A DNA stretch of 64,000 bases, taken from positions 1-64,000 of the forward strand of contig NZ_JAINRC010000002.1 of NCBI RefSeq assembly GCF_020400655.1, given 5' to 3'. How positions within the stretch are numbered: position 1 is the first letter of the stretch; each line of letters begins with the position of its first letter. The notes under the pieces are model-generated. The model was not told where the DNA came from, made no database searches, and was given only the letters and a program-made list of their open reading frames with translations. Of the stretch, positions 38,350-48,401 are shown in pieces. The DNA comes from Streptomyces spinosus. GTDB taxonomy: Bacteria > Actinomycetota > Actinomycetes > Streptomycetales > Streptomycetaceae. The translations under genes were made by a program, and so were the position numbers.

Positions 38350-40047
38350 TTACCGGACAGGGGGGAAGTCTGCGGTGTCGGTGGTGCGTACGGCCAGCGA
38401 CCGGTCGGGATCGAGCCGTACGACGATGTGGCGCCGCCAGTTCGCGTCGTCGCGCTCGGCGCGGTCCTCGCGCCAGTGGCAGCCGCGGGTCTCCTCGCGC
38501 AGCCGGGCGGCGGCGACCAGGACCCGGGCCACGCACAGGAGGTTCGTGGCCTCCCAGGTGTCCACGCCGGGCTCGGCGGTCTTGCCGTTCTCCCGCAGCG
38601 CGTCCCGGGCCTCGGCGTCCAGCCTCTGGAGCTGGTCGGCGGCCCTGGCGAGGGACTCCTCGGAGCGCAGCACGCCCGCGCCCTCCGCCATGGTCCGCTG
38701 GATGGCGAACCGGCTCTCGGGGGTGAGCAGCGGGTGGGCCGGCTTCGCGGGGTCCGGGACCGGTACGGGCACGCGCGCGTGCAGGCCGTCCGCCGCGCGG
38801 GCGGCGGCGATGTCGGCGGCGATCCGCTCGGCGTAGACGAGGCCCTCCAGGAGGGAGTTGGAGGCGAGCCGGTTGGCGCCGTGCACGCCGGTGCAGGCGA
38901 CCTCGCCGCACGCGTACAGGCCCGGCACCGTGGTGCGTCCCCGCGCGTCCGTGCGGACGCCGCCGGAGGCGTAGTGGGCGGCCGGGGCGATCGGGATGGG
39001 CTCGGTGACCGGGTCGATGCCGTTGGCGCGGCAGGCGGCCAGGATGGTCGGGAAACGGTGCTCCCACATCGCGGCGCCGAAGTGCCGGGCGTCGAGGTAC
39101 ATGTGCTCGGCGTTCCGCTCCAGCATCCGCCGCATGATGCCCTTGGCGACGATGTCGCGGGGCGCCAGCTCGGCCAGTTCGTGCTGGCCCACCATGAAGC
39201 GCACGCCGTCCCCGTCGACCAGGTACGCGCCCTCCCCGCGCACCGCCTCGGAGACGAGCGGCTGCTGGCCCTCGGCGTCCGAGCCGAGGAACAGCACGGT
39301 CGGGTGGAACTGCACGAACTCCAGATCGCTGACCTCGGCGCCCGCGCGCAGCGCCAGCGCCACGCCGTCGCCGGTCGACACGGACGGGTTGGTGGTCGCC
39401 GAGAACACCTGTCCCATGCCGCCGGTCGCGAGGACCACGGCGGGCGCGTGCACGGCGCCCACGCCGTCGTGCTGGCCCTCGCCCATCACGTGCAGGGTGA
39501 CCCCGGCCGTACGGCCCTCGGCGTCCGTCAGCAGGTCGAGGACCAGCGCGTTCTCGATCGTGCGCAGCCCGCGCGCGCGTACGGCCTCCACGAGCGCCCG
39601 GGACACCTCCGCGCCGGTCGCGTCACCGCCCGCGTGCGCGATCCGGCGCCGGTGGTGGCCGCCCTCGCGGGTGAGGTGGATGTCGCCCTCGTCGTCGGTG
39701 TCGAAGTGGGCGCCGGTGGAGATGAGCCGCCGGACGGCGCCGGGGCCCTCGGTGACGAGGATGCGCACGGCTTCCTCGTCGCACAGGCCCGCGCCGGCCA
39801 CCAGGGTGTCGTCCAGGTGCTGCTCGGGGGTGTCGCCCTCGCCGAGGGCCGCGGCGATGCCGCCCTGCGCCCAGCGCGTGGAGCCGTCGTCCAGGCGGGC
39901 CTTGGTGACCACGACCGTGGTGAGTCCGGCGGCCTCGCAGCGCAGCGCCGCGGTCAGGCCGGCCACTCCGGAGCCGACGACGACCACGTCCGCGGAGATG
40001 CTCCACCCGGGGGCGGGTGCGTGCAGTCGTATGCCTGTGCTGGTCAC
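38350..40047 (-). CDS. nadB: L-aspartate oxidase
   Basis: FAD enzyme of 565 residues that oxidises aspartate to iminoaspartate, the first step to quinolinate. FAD loop [16 protein letters not shown] starts near residue 20. Active-site pieces include [41 protein letters not shown] and [31 protein letters not shown] 40047 overlaps the panC stop. nadA, the next enzyme, is not in the window. Confidence 0.96.
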   Translation of the reverse strand: MTSTGIRLHAPAPGWSISADVVVVGSGVAGLTAALRCEAAGLTTVVVTKARLDDGSTRWAQGGIAAALGEGDTPEQHLDDTLVAGAGLCDEEAVRILVTEGPGAVRRLISTGAHFDTDDEGDIHLTREGGHHRRRIAHAGGDATGAEVSRALVEAVRARGLRTIENALVLDLLTDAEGRTAGVTLHVMGEGQHDGVGAVHAPAVVLATGGMGQVFSATTNPSVSTGDGVALALRAGAEVSDLEFVQFHPTVLFLGSDAEGQQPLVSEAVRGEGAYLVDGDGVRFMVGQHELAELAPRDIVAKGIMRRMLERNAEHMYLDARHFGAAMWEHRFPTILAACRANGIDPVTEPIPIAPAAHYASGGVRTDARGRTTVPGLYACGEVACTGVHGANRLASNSLLEGLVYAERIAADIAAARAADGLHARVPVPVPDPAKPAHPLLTPESRFAIQRTMAEGAGVLRSEESLARAADQLQRLDAEARDALRENGKTAEPGVDTWEATNLLCVARVLVAAARLREETRGCHWREDRAERDDANWRRHIVVRLDPDRSLAVRTTDTADFPPVR

Positions 40048-41036
40048 GAGGCGGCTCCGAAGGTGAGAGGCAGATTGTCGATCAGCCGGGTCGTGCCGAC
40101 CCGGGCCGCGACGGCGAGGACGGCCTCGCCGGTGAAGTCGTCGCCGATCTCGGTGAAGTCGGCGGGGTCGACCAGTGCCAGGTAGTCGAGACGCAGGGGC
40201 GGTTCGAGACGGGCGGCCTCGTCCAGGACCTGGCGCGCGGCGGCGCGGACGGCCGCCGGGCCGCCGGGCGCGGCGGTGGCCACCGCGTGCGCGTCGGCCG
40301 CCGCGCGGGACTCGCCTATGGCGCTCAGCGCCTCGGCACGCGCGTGCGTGGAGGGCACTTCCCGGGCCCGCGCCCGCAGCGCCTCCTGTGCCGCGTGCCG
40401 GTCCCGGCCGGCGAACAGCGCGCGGGACAGCGCGAGGGCGGTACGGCGCTCGGTCGCCGAGAGGTAGCGGTTGCGGCTGGACAGCGCGAGCCCGTCCTCC
40501 TCGCGGACGGTCGGTACGGCGACGATCTCGACGCCGAAGTCGAGGTCCCGCACCATGCGCCGGATGAGGGCCAGCTGCTGGGCGTCCTTCTGGCCGAACA
40601 GGGCGGCGTCGGGGCGGGTGAGGTGCAGCAGCTTGGCGACGACGGTGAGCATCCCGTCGAAGTGCCCGGGCCGCGAGGCACCCTCCAGGCGCTCGCCCAT
40701 GGGGCCCGCGGAGACGCGCACCTGGGGTTCGCCGCCCGGGTAGACCTCGTCCACGGAGGGCGCGAACACGGCGTCCGCGCCCGCCTGCTCGGCGAGCTTG
40801 AGATCGGCGTCCAGGGTGCGCGGGTAGCGGTCCAGATCCTCGCCCGCGCCGAACTGCAGCGGGTTGACGAAGACCGTGACGACGACCTCGCCGTCGGGGC
40901 CGGCCACCTGCCGCGCGGCGCGGATGAGCGTCGCGTGGCCCTCGTGCAGGGCGCCCATGGTCATCACGACGGCGCGGCGGCCGTGGCGCACACGCGCGTG
41001 CAGCTCGTCGGCGGTGCTCAGCAGGGCGGTGCTCAT
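40044..41036 (-). CDS. panC: Pantothenate synthetase
   Basis: Joins pantoate and beta-alanine using ATP. The 330-residue protein has [18 protein letters not shown] (HIGH-type loop), [52 protein letters not shown] and LSSRNRYLS. About 30 residues longer than typical PanC because of an Ala-rich region near 235-260. Its ATG overlaps the stop of the DUF2520 gene, and its stop overlaps nadB. panB and panD are not here. Confidence 0.95.
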   Translation of the reverse strand: MSTALLSTADELHARVRHGRRAVVMTMGALHEGHATLIRAARQVAGPDGEVVVTVFVNPLQFGAGEDLDRYPRTLDADLKLAEQAGADAVFAPSVDEVYPGGEPQVRVSAGPMGERLEGASRPGHFDGMLTVVAKLLHLTRPDAALFGQKDAQQLALIRRMVRDLDFGVEIVAVPTVREEDGLALSSRNRYLSATERRTALALSRALFAGRDRHAAQEALRARAREVPSTHARAEALSAIGESRAAADAHAVATAAPGGPAAVRAAARQVLDEAARLEPPLRLDYLALVDPADFTEIGDDFTGEAVLAVAARVGTTRLIDNLPLTFGAAS

Positions 41037-42043
41037 CGGTCGTTCCCCTCGGTGCCGGTCGTGCCGTCGGAGCCGTTCGGGCCGTCGGTTCCCTCGCCGG
41101 GCCGGCCTTCCTGGCCGCCCTGGCCTCCTCGGTTCGCCTCGGCCCCGTCGGCGAGTACCCCGAGGAGGTCCTCGGCGAGTTCCGGCTTCAGCAGGCCGTG
41201 GGCGAGCGCGCGGTCGGCCGTCGCGCGGGCCATCGCCAGATAGCCCGCCACGGTCTGCGGGGCGTGCTCGCGCAGCTCGGTGACGTGCGCGGCGACCGTG
41301 CCGGCGTCCCCGCGCGCGACCGGGCCGGTCAGGGCGGCGTCACCGGAGCGCAGGGCGTTGTCCAGGGCGGCTCCGAGCAGGGGGCCGAGCATCCGGTCGG
41401 GCGCCGCCACACCGGCGGTGCGCAGCAGTTCCATGGACTGGGCGACCAGGGTCACCAGGTGGTTGGCGCCGAGCGCGAGGGCCGCGTGGTACAGCGGCCG
41501 GTTCTGCTCGCTGATCCACTCCGGTTCCCCGCCCATCTCGATCACCAGGGCCTCGGCGGCCAGCCGCAGTTCCTCGGGCGCGGTGACGCCGAAGGAGCAG
41601 CCCGCGAGCCGCTGGACGTCGACCGGCGTGCCGGTGAAGGTCATCGCCGGGTGCAGGGCCAGCGGCAGCGCGCCCGCGCGCAGGGCGGGGTCGAGCACCT
41701 TGGCGCCGTACCGGCCGGAGGTGTGCACCAGCAGTTGTCCCGGCCGTACCGCGCCGGTCTCGGCGAGGCCGGCGACCAGGCCGGGCAGGACGTCGTCGGG
41801 GACCGTGAGCAGCACCAGGTCGGCGCGCTGGAGCACCTCGGCGGGCGGCACCAGCGGGACGTCCGGGAGCATGGTCTCGGCGCGCCTGCGGGAGGCGTCG
41901 GAGACTCCGGAGACGGCCACCGGGCGGTGCCCGGCGAGCTGGAGGGACGCGGCCAGCGCGGGGCCCACGCGACCGGCGCCGACGACGCCGACGGTGAGCC
42001 GCGCGGGGCGGTCCTTGAGGTCTGGTTGGTGGACTGTACTCAC
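41033..42043 (-). CDS. Rossmann-fold DUF2520 oxidoreductase-like protein
   Basis: A 336-residue protein with an NAD(P)-binding loop [20 protein letters not shown] (about 18-37), [15 protein letters not shown] and a helical DUF2520 C-domain ([19 protein letters not shown]). The last 40 residues are Gly/Glu-rich and disordered. First gene of the operon with panC, nadB, nadC and coaX. Position next to panC makes a ketopantoate-reductase-like (panE) role possible, but that is inference. GTG 42043 has GGAAGG 10 nt upstream. Confidence 0.85.
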   Translation of the reverse strand: MSTVHQPDLKDRPARLTVGVVGAGRVGPALAASLQLAGHRPVAVSGVSDASRRRAETMLPDVPLVPPAEVLQRADLVLLTVPDDVLPGLVAGLAETGAVRPGQLLVHTSGRYGAKVLDPALRAGALPLALHPAMTFTGTPVDVQRLAGCSFGVTAPEELRLAAEALVIEMGGEPEWISEQNRPLYHAALALGANHLVTLVAQSMELLRTAGVAAPDRMLGPLLGAALDNALRSGDAALTGPVARGDAGTVAAHVTELREHAPQTVAGYLAMARATADRALAHGLLKPELAEDLLGVLADGAEANRGGQGGQEGRPGEGTDGPNGSDGTTGTEGNDR

Positions 42044-42228
42044 GCGACGGCGGCCTTCCCGTTCCAGTCCGCTCTGGGTACCGGACGATTTCTCGTCATG
42101 TTAACGCTATCGGGTGGGGCGGCGGCCGGTTGTCCACAGGCTGTGGGTTTCACCACGTCCCCCTGCCGCTCTTCCTCGCGGGAAAACCCGGCTGCCGCGC
42201 GGGGGCCGTGCGAGGGATGATCCACGGC

Positions 42229-43401
42229 ATGACTGACATGGCTGAGCAGGACGACGAACGGTCGGCGGAGGAACGCTCGCGGGAGCGGCGCAGGGCCGCC
42301 CAGCGGGGGGCGCGGCGGATCCTGGCGCACGGAACCCCCCGGGACTCGATCCGTGAACGGCTCGCGCTGCTCCAGGAGGCGGGCGCCGAGGTGTACGACC
42401 TGGACGAGCCCGGGGACGTCTACGGCGACCGGATCGTGGCCGCCCTGGAGGAGCGGGTCGCCGCGCTGCTCGGCACCGAGGCCGCCGCGTTCTTCCCGAC
42501 GGGCACCATGGCCCAGCAGGTGGCCCTGCGCTGCTGGGCCGCCCGCACCGGGAACCCGGCGGTGGCCCTGCATCCGCTGTCCCACCCGGAAGTCCATGAA
42601 CGGCAGGCGTTCAGCCAGGTCAGCGGGTTGCGGCCGGTCAGGGTGGGCGGGGGGCGGCGGCTGCCCACGGCGGCCGAGATACGAGACCTCGAAGAGCCCT
42701 TCGGCGCGCTGATGCTGGAGCTACCCCTGAGGGACGCCGGTTTCGTCCTGCCCACCTGGCAGGAGCTGACCGAGACCGTCGCGGCGGCGCGGGAGCGTGA
42801 CGCGGTGGTGCACTTCGACGGCGCGCGCCTGTGGGAGTGCACCGAGCACTTCGGGCGCCCTCTGGCGGAGATCGCCGGCCTCGCCGACAGCGTCTACGTC
42901 TCGTTCTACAAGTCCGTCGGCGGCTTCGGCGGCGCCGCTCTCGCCGGCCCGAGGACGCTGGTGGAGGAGGCGAGGACCTGGCGGCACCGGTACGGCGGCA
43001 TGGTCTTCCAGCAGTTCCCGACCGTGCTGTCCGCGCTCGTCGGCCTGGACCGCGAAGTGCCCCGGCTGCCCGAGTACGTGCGGCACGCGCGCGTGGTGGC
43101 CGCCGCGCTGCGCGAGGGCTTCGCGGCGGCCGGGGTGCCGTGGGCGCGCGTCCACCCGGAGGAGCCGCACACCCACCAGTTCCAGGTCTGGCTGCCCTAC
43201 GAGCCGGAGGCGGCCGCCGAGGCGGCGCTCCGGCAGGCCGAGGAGACCTCGGTGATGCTCTTCGCGAACGTCTGGAACACCGGCGGGCCCGGCCTCGCGT
43301 TCACGGAGGTCGGCGTCCAGGCCGCGGGGCTGGAGTGGACGGCGGACGACGTCCGCGCGGCGGTGCGGGACTTCGTGGACCGTCTGCCCGGCGGGGCCTA
43401 G
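42229..43401 (+). CDS. PLP-dependent low-specificity threonine aldolase-like lyase
   Basis: Fold-type I PLP enzyme of 390 residues in the beta-eliminating lyase/threonine aldolase family. GDVYGDRIVAALEERVAALLGTEAAAFFPTGTMAQQVALRC matches the family start (shown in parts: GDVYGDR, FFPTGTMAQQ). His in LHPLSHPEVHE, Asp in HFDGARLWE and the Lys of YVSFYKSVGGFGGAALAG would hold PLP. ATG 42229 is preferred, though AGGGA is 12 nt away; ATG 42217 and 42238 are alternatives. Its stop codon forms one edge of palindromic element C. Confidence 0.85.
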   Translation: MTDMAEQDDERSAEERSRERRRAAQRGARRILAHGTPRDSIRERLALLQEAGAEVYDLDEPGDVYGDRIVAALEERVAALLGTEAAAFFPTGTMAQQVALRCWAARTGNPAVALHPLSHPEVHERQAFSQVSGLRPVRVGGGRRLPTAAEIRDLEEPFGALMLELPLRDAGFVLPTWQELTETVAAARERDAVVHFDGARLWECTEHFGRPLAEIAGLADSVYVSFYKSVGGFGGAALAGPRTLVEEARTWRHRYGGMVFQQFPTVLSALVGLDREVPRLPEYVRHARVVAAALREGFAAAGVPWARVHPEEPHTHQFQVWLPYEPEAAAEAALRQAEETSVMLFANVWNTGGPGLAFTEVGVQAAGLEWTADDVRAAVRDFVDRLPGGA

Positions 43402-43473
43402 GTCTTTCGTTCGGATCAGGCCGGGCACGGTGCCGGGCCCGCGAGCCCGGCGCGATCCGAACGAGAGGCTCTA
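43399..43473. repeat. Dispersed palindromic element, copy C, spanning two stop codons
   Basis: CTTTCGTTCGGATC (43407-43420) is complementary, with one mismatch, to GATCCGAACGAGAG (43455-43468). The outer edges are the TAG stop of the plus gene (43399-43401) and of the minus gene (43471-43473). A bidirectional terminator is likely. It shares its ends with copies A and B. Confidence 0.75.
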
Positions 43474-43698
43474 GGAGGCGCGAGGGCGCGCCCGGTGGGC
43501 CAGGGAGCGCAGCCGGCCGGCCAGGGCGCGCCGGAGCCGCCCGCGCGCCGGGCGCCCGGCGACGACCGCGCGGAAGTGCCGGTGGTCGCGCACCTCGCGG
43601 AGGAGGCCGAGGTCGTGGCGGCCCGGCGCGGGCGGCCCGGGCTCGCCGTGCAGACGGGCGCGGTAGCTGTCGAGGAGGTACTGCTGGGTGATGCTCAT
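43471..43698 (-). CDS. Small Arg-rich hypothetical protein
   Basis: A 75-residue protein. MSITQQYLLDSYRARLHGEP is followed by an Arg/His-rich stretch (HDLGLLREVRDHRHFRAVV, LRSLAHRARPRAS). AGAAGG lies 8 nt before ATG 43698. No membrane segment. It diverges from the ArsR regulator at 43859 across a perfect 33-bp palindrome and so is a candidate target of that regulator. Confidence 0.65.
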   Translation of the reverse strand: MSITQQYLLDSYRARLHGEPGPPAPGRHDLGLLREVRDHRHFRAVVAGRPARGRLRRALAGRLRSLAHRARPRAS

Positions 43699-43792
43699 GG
43701 CTTCGCCTTCTCGGGAGGGGGCTGACCGGTGACCGATCGGGCGCCGCGGCGGCCCCGGCGTCCTCAACGCTGCCCCTGACCGGCACGGATGT

Positions 43793-43825
43793 CCCGTGGA
43801 TTGACGGCTGCCGTCAATCCACGGG
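43793..43825. promoter_or_regulatory. Perfect 33-bp palindrome, candidate ArsR operator
   Basis: Arms of 15 bp (43793-43807 and 43811-43825) are exactly complementary around a CTG spacer. Each contains TTGACGG, so a -35-like TTGACG faces each of the two divergent genes. A dimeric repressor bound here would block both. It could also form an RNA hairpin. Confidence 0.75.
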
Positions 43826-43858
43826 GGCACTGTCAGTGGCCCGGTGCACCATGGGGCC

Positions 43859-44962
43859 ATGAGCGTGACCATCGACATCACCGGACTGCCCCTGGAGAGG
43901 GTCTCCGTCGTGCCCTCCCCGCTGGCGGAGCTGGGGATGGCGCTGCACGCGCTGAGCGAGCCCGGGCACCACCCGGAGCTGGGGGGCTGGGCGACCGCCG
44001 TCTCCTCCCGGCTGGATCCCTGCCTGGCCGACCGGCTGTGCGAGGCGGACTTCCTGTGGCGCACGACGTTCTCGGACGTCTTCGCCCCGTTCGCCGGCCT
44101 GCCGGGCGGACGCGCGCTGCCCGGTGCGACACTCGCCGAAGAGCTGGACCAGCTGGACCAGCTGACGGACGAGCAGTTCGTCAACGCCGCCCTGGAGTTC
44201 ACCTGCCAGCTCCGCTACGACGTCCAGGAGGCCGGTCCGCTCGAGGACCCAGAGCTGCGCCGCCGCTCCCTGGAACTGGCCGCCGCGCGCGGTGCCGTGC
44301 AGGAACAGTTCACGCGCCGCCTGCTGACCGATCCGCCGGCCGTGCGCGCCTGGTTCCGCCGGCTGATGCTCGACTGCGACGAGGCCTTCTTCGCCGACAC
44401 CTGGGCCCGCGTCCAGCCCCAGCTGGCCGCCGACGCCCGGCACAGGACCGAGCTGCTGCGCCGCAAGGGACTCGGCGAGGCCCTCGCCTCCCTGTCCGGG
44501 GCCGTCTCGCTGGACGAGGAGGCGGGGCTCGTGACGGTGGACAAGCTGCTGGTGGGCCGCGCCGCCACCGGCGACGGCGGCCTGGTGCTGGTGCCGACCA
44601 GCCTCGGCTGGCCGCACGTGATGGTCCTGCACCGGTACGGCTGGCAGCCCTCGATCACCTACCCCGCGAGCGGTCCCCGGCCGCAGGCGCCCTCCGTCGA
44701 ACAGCTCACGCGCCGGCTGGAGGCGCTGGCCCACCCGGTGCGGATGCGGCTGTGCCGGCACCTGGCGCGCGCCCCGCACACCACCAGCGAGCTGGCCGAC
44801 GCGCACGGCATGTCCGCGCCCGAGATATCCCGGCACCTGACGGTGCTGAAGAAGGCGGGCCTGATCACCGACTGCCGCCGCGGCCGGTACGTCCAGCACC
44901 AGCTGGACCTGACCGCGGTGGCCCGGCTGGGCAGCGACTTCATCGAGGGCGTCCTGCGCTGA
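43859..44962 (+). CDS. DUF5937/ArsR-type winged-helix regulator
   Basis: A 367-residue regulator. The N-terminal 250 residues match the DUF5937 type found in Streptomyces (ITGLPLERVSVVPSPLAELG, GHHPELGGWA). The C-terminal winged helix (about 280-350) is ArsR-like: RLEALAHPVRMRLCRHLARA, TTSELADAHGMSAPEISRHL, LKKAGLITDCRRGRYVQHQL. No metal-binding CxC is evident. ATG 43859 lies 34 nt after the perfect palindrome, fitting autoregulation. Confidence 0.87.
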   Translation: MSVTIDITGLPLERVSVVPSPLAELGMALHALSEPGHHPELGGWATAVSSRLDPCLADRLCEADFLWRTTFSDVFAPFAGLPGGRALPGATLAEELDQLDQLTDEQFVNAALEFTCQLRYDVQEAGPLEDPELRRRSLELAAARGAVQEQFTRRLLTDPPAVRAWFRRLMLDCDEAFFADTWARVQPQLAADARHRTELLRRKGLGEALASLSGAVSLDEEAGLVTVDKLLVGRAATGDGGLVLVPTSLGWPHVMVLHRYGWQPSITYPASGPRPQAPSVEQLTRRLEALAHPVRMRLCRHLARAPHTTSELADAHGMSAPEISRHLTVLKKAGLITDCRRGRYVQHQLDLTAVARLGSDFIEGVLR

Positions 44963-45210
44963 GGAAGGCGGGGCCCGGGGCCGGGCGGCCGACGCTCCGG
45001 GAAAGCGGGGCCCGAGGCTGACGGCTCCAGGCGAGCCGAGCCTGACGGCTGAGGCTGAGGCAGCGGGGCCGGGCTCGTGAGCCCATGCTCAGCACCCCGG
45101 GCCCGGGACCAGCGGTCCACGCCGGGCGAGCGGGGCCGGGCGGCCGACGTCGAGCAGGCCCGGCCCGAAAACGGCCGCTCGCGCCGGGCAGGCGGCCGCG
45201 GCTCGGGGCG

Positions 45211-45882
45211 TCAGCCGTGGCCGCCGGCGCGTACCAGCCCCGTCTCGTACGCCAGTACGACCACCTGCACCCGGTCGCGCAGGCCGAGCTTGGTCAGGAT
45301 GCGGCCCACATGGGTCTTCACGGTCGCCTCGCTCAGCACCAGCCGGGCCGCGATCTCGCCGTTGGACAGGCCCTGCGCGACCAGCACCATGACCTCGCGT
45401 TCGCGCTCGGTGAGCCGTTCCAGCTCCTTGTGCCAGGGCTCCTTGCCGGCGGAGGGCAGCATCGGCGCGAAGCGGTCCAGCAGGCGCCGGGTGGTGGAGG
45501 GCGCCACGACCGCGTCGCCGCTGTGCACGGCGCGGATGGCGGCGAGGAGATCACCCGGCGGCACGTCCTTGAGCATGAAACCGGAGGCGCCCGCCTTCAG
45601 CCCGGAGAAGGCGTACTCGTCCAGGTCGAACGTGGTCAGGATCAGGACCTTGGGCGCGTCCGGCTCCGCGCAGATCCGCCGGGTGGTCTCCACACCGTCC
45701 AGCTTCGGCATCCGGACGTCCATGAGGACGACGTCGACGGCGGTGGACCGGAGTACCTGGAGGGCCTCGACGCCGTCGCCCGCCTCCGCGACGACCTCCA
45801 TGTCCGGCTGGGCGGCGAGCACCATCCGGAACCCGGTGCGCAGCAGCACCTGGTCGTCGACGAGCATCACACGGATCGTCAT
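45211..45882 (-). CDS. NarL/LuxR-type response regulator
   Basis: A 223-residue two-component regulator. Receiver domain: acidic pair in MLVDDQVLLRTGF, phosphoacceptor Asp in VVLMDVRMPKLDG (about 53), Lys in GFMLKDVPPGDL. DNA-binding domain (about 150-215): LTEREREVMVLVAQGLSNGEIA and SEATVKTHVGRILTKLGLRDR. GGAAGAAG precedes ATG 45882. It follows its kinase by 31 nt, so they form one operon. Confidence 0.94.
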   Translation of the reverse strand: MTIRVMLVDDQVLLRTGFRMVLAAQPDMEVVAEAGDGVEALQVLRSTAVDVVLMDVRMPKLDGVETTRRICAEPDAPKVLILTTFDLDEYAFSGLKAGASGFMLKDVPPGDLLAAIRAVHSGDAVVAPSTTRRLLDRFAPMLPSAGKEPWHKELERLTEREREVMVLVAQGLSNGEIAARLVLSEATVKTHVGRILTKLGLRDRVQVVVLAYETGLVRAGGHG

Positions 45883-45913
45883 CGGGCTTCTTCCGTTCGG
45901 GATCAGGGGTCGG

Positions 45914-47119
45914 TCAGTGCGCCGGTTTGAGCGGCAGCAGGGCGCTGATGCGGAATCCTCCGCCGGGGCGCGGACCGGCGTCCAGCGTGCCGCCGACCAT
46001 GCCGACGCGCTCGCGCATGCCGATCAGGCCGTGGCCCTGTCCGTCGGCGCCGCCCTCCTCGTACAACTCCTGCGGGGCGCCCTTGCCGTCGTCCTCGACC
46101 AGCAGGCCCAGACCGTCGTCGAAGTAGACCAGGCGGACGCTCGCACCCGCGTGGGGGCCCCCGTGCTTGCGGGTGTTGGTCAGCGCCTCCTGCACGATGC
46201 GGTACGCGGTCAGCTCCACGCCGCTGGGCAGCGGCCGAGGGGTGCCCTCCACCTTGAAGTCGACCGGGAGGCCGGAGCTGCGGCACTGCTCGATGAGGTC
46301 GTCGATCTGCTCGACGTCGGGCTGCGGGACGTACTCCCCGCTCTCCTGGTGCTCGCCGGTGCGCAGCACGCCCAGCAGGCGGCGCATCTCGGCCAGGGCC
46401 TGACGGCCGGTGGAGGAGATCGTCTCCAGGGCCTTTCTGGCCTGGTCAGGCGCGGCGTCCATGACGTAGGCGGCACCGTCGGCCTGCACCACCATCACCG
46501 ACACGTTGTGCGCGACGACGTCGTGCAGCTCGCGCGCGATCCGGGCGCGCTCGGCGGCGACCGCGACCTTCGCCTGTGCCTCTCGCTCCTTCTCCAGGCG
46601 GGCCGCGCGCTCCTCCAGCTGGGCGAAGTAGGCCCGCCGGGTGCGCATGGAGTCGCCGAGGACCCAGGCCAGGGCGAAGGGCACCGTCTGGAAGACCGCT
46701 ATGGCGGCCTGTCCGAGGAGGCCGCTGTCCGCGGCCGGCCAGCGGATCTGGGCCACGGTCGCCGCGCAGAGGCTGACGGCCAGCGCCAGCCGGGAGGCCC
46801 AGCGCGCCCCGACCGTCGCGACCGTGTAGGTGATCACCAGCATGGCGAAGTCGGCGACGGTCGTCTCGATGTCCAGGACCAGTTGCACCAGCCCGGCCAC
46901 GAGGGCGAGCAGCAGCATCGGCTCCGGGAGACGGCGGCGCAGCGCCACGACCACGCACAGGACGGTGGACACGGCGATCCCGCCCGGGATCGTCCCGTGG
47001 TGACCCCGCACCCCGTCGAGATTGACCACGCTCAGCGCGGACAGCCCGAACAGGACGACGGCCCAGAAGGAGTCGACCCAGATCGGGTGGCGGCGGAGGA
47101 AGTCATAGAGGCGCTGCAC
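45914..47119 (-). CDS. Sensor histidine kinase, HisKA_3/NarX-DesK type
   Basis: A 401-residue membrane kinase. About five hydrophobic segments fill residues 12-150. The HisKA_3 box ERARIARELHDVVAHNVSVMV (phospho-His in ELHD) is near 195-215. The ATPase part has AYRIVQEALTNTRKHG, LVEDDGKGAP and GLIGMRERVGMVGG. No extracellular sensor loop of any size is seen, so it may sense the membrane. GTG 47119 lacks a Shine-Dalgarno; TACTCT ends 7 nt before it, so it is probably leaderless. Confidence 0.93.
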   Translation of the reverse strand: MQRLYDFLRRHPIWVDSFWAVVLFGLSALSVVNLDGVRGHHGTIPGGIAVSTVLCVVVALRRRLPEPMLLLALVAGLVQLVLDIETTVADFAMLVITYTVATVGARWASRLALAVSLCAATVAQIRWPAADSGLLGQAAIAVFQTVPFALAWVLGDSMRTRRAYFAQLEERAARLEKEREAQAKVAVAAERARIARELHDVVAHNVSVMVVQADGAAYVMDAAPDQARKALETISSTGRQALAEMRRLLGVLRTGEHQESGEYVPQPDVEQIDDLIEQCRSSGLPVDFKVEGTPRPLPSGVELTAYRIVQEALTNTRKHGGPHAGASVRLVYFDDGLGLLVEDDGKGAPQELYEEGGADGQGHGLIGMRERVGMVGGTLDAGPRPGGGFRISALLPLKPAH

Positions 47120-47237
47120 GTAACCCAGAGTAGGGAAACCGGATGCGTGCAGGGGTCAACCGGAGGACCGATCCGTGCCCGTCGCGCGTACTCCCCAAGG
47201 TGGATGCCGTGATCAACGATGTGCCTAGTCTGGTGCA

Positions 47238-48377
47238 GTGACGGATGGGACGACGGCGGAGGGCTCCCGCCACGGCAGCGCGGACCGCGCCCCGCGCGGC
47301 TGGCGCGCGGCGGCCGGGGCGGCCCTGTACGGGCCCGGCGGCTTCTACCGCCGCCCGGAGGGCCCGGCGGGCCACTTCCGCACGTCGGTGCACGCCTCCC
47401 CGCTGTTCGCGCGGGCCGTGGCCCGGCTGCTGTGCCGGGTCGACGCGGCGCTCGGGCGGCCCCCGGTGCTGGACTTCGTCGACCTGGGCGCCGGGCGGGG
47501 GGAGCTGGTCGGCGGGGTGCTCGCCGCCCTGCCGACCGACGTGGCCGCACGCGCGCGTGCGTACGCCGTCGAGATCGCCGACCGCCCGGCCGGCCTGGAC
47601 GATCGGATCACCTGGCTGAGCGAACTCCCGGAGGCGGTCACCGGGCTGCTGTTCGCCAACGAGTGGCTGGACAACGTGCCCGTGGACGTCGTGGAGGTGG
47701 ACTCCGCGGGCGTGCCCCGGCTGGTGCTCGTCGCGGAGGACGGCTCCGAGCGGCTCGGGGAGCCCGTGACGGGCGCGCCGGCCGACTGGCTCGCCCGCTG
47801 GTGGCCGCTGCCGGCCGAGCGGGGACTGCGGGCGGAGGTCGGGCTGCCCCGGGACCTGGCCTGGGCGTCGGCCGTGGGCCGGGTGGCGCGGGGGCTCGCG
47901 GTGGCCGTGGACTACGCGCACAGCGTCGACACGCGTCCCCCGTTCGGCACCCTCACCGGCTTCCGCGAGGGACGCCAGACGGCGCCCGTCCCGGACGGCT
48001 CCTGCGACATCACGGCCCATGTGGCCCTGGACGCGTGCGCCGCGGCGGCCGTTACGCGCCACACGCCCTCCGGTGCCGCGCACACGCCCTCCGGTACGGC
48101 GCACGCCCCTTCCGGCACCGCGCCGACGCGGGAGCTTCCCAGCGCGCGTCTGCTCACGCAGCGCACCGCTCTGCGCGCCCTCGACATCACCGGCACACGC
48201 CCTCCGCTCGCGCTCGCCTCCTCCGACCCCTCCGCCTATGTGCGCGCTCTCGCGACCGCCGGTGAGGCGGCCGAGCTGACGGCACCGGGCGGACTCGGCG
48301 ACTTCGGCTGGCTGCTCCAGCCGGTCGGCATCCCGGACCCCCTGGAACCGGACCCGCGGGACGCGCCCGGACGGTGA
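47238..48377 (+). CDS. MidA/NDUFAF7-family SAM-dependent methyltransferase
   Basis: A 379-residue member of the DUF185 (MidA) methyltransferases. SAM motif [16 protein letters not shown] (about 78-93), the family motif [15 protein letters not shown], and [22 protein letters not shown] and [11 protein letters not shown] identify it. In eukaryotes the family methylates NDUFS2, the 49-kDa subunit of complex I. The gene lies tail-to-tail with nuoD (24 nt), the bacterial homologue of that subunit. A 21-bp in-frame repeat (about 48060-48122, HTPSGTA units) interrupts the C-terminal part. Probably leaderless: TAGTCT ends 6 nt before GTG 47238. Confidence 0.85.
   Translation: MTDGTTAEGSRHGSADRAPRGWRAAAGAALYGPGGFYRRPEGPAGHFRTSVHASPLFARAVARLLCRVDAALGRPPVLDFVDLGAGRGELVGGVLAALPTDVAARARAYAVEIADRPAGLDDRITWLSELPEAVTGLLFANEWLDNVPVDVVEVDSAGVPRLVLVAEDGSERLGEPVTGAPADWLARWWPLPAERGLRAEVGLPRDLAWASAVGRVARGLAVAVDYAHSVDTRPPFGTLTGFREGRQTAPVPDGSCDITAHVALDACAAAAVTRHTPSGAAHTPSGTAHAPSGTAPTRELPSARLLTQRTALRALDITGTRPPLALASSDPSAYVRALATAGEAAELTAPGGLGDFGWLLQPVGIPDPLEPDPRDAPGR
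48060..48122 (+). repeat. 21-bp in-frame repeat in the MidA-like gene
   Basis: Three imperfect 21-bp units based on CACGCCCTCCGGTRC encode [14 protein letters not shown] and HAPSGTA. They form a low-complexity insertion after the conserved DITAHV segment. Confidence 0.75.
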
Positions 48378-48401
48378 GGCCCTGACGGCGGGTGCCGCCG
48401 G

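Noticed and set aside
36604..40185. Very long plus-strand frame (about 1190 codons) opposite coaX-nadC-nadB
   Set aside because: It is antisense to three clearly identified enzymes, has no ribosome site and is rich in Arg/Gly/Val from high-GC third positions. A shadow frame.
44963..45210. Repeated GC-rich sequence between the ArsR and response-regulator genes (an 18-bp direct repeat near 44977 and 45132)
   Set aside because: Only two copies in a convergent, very GC-rich gap. No gene or clear structure supported.
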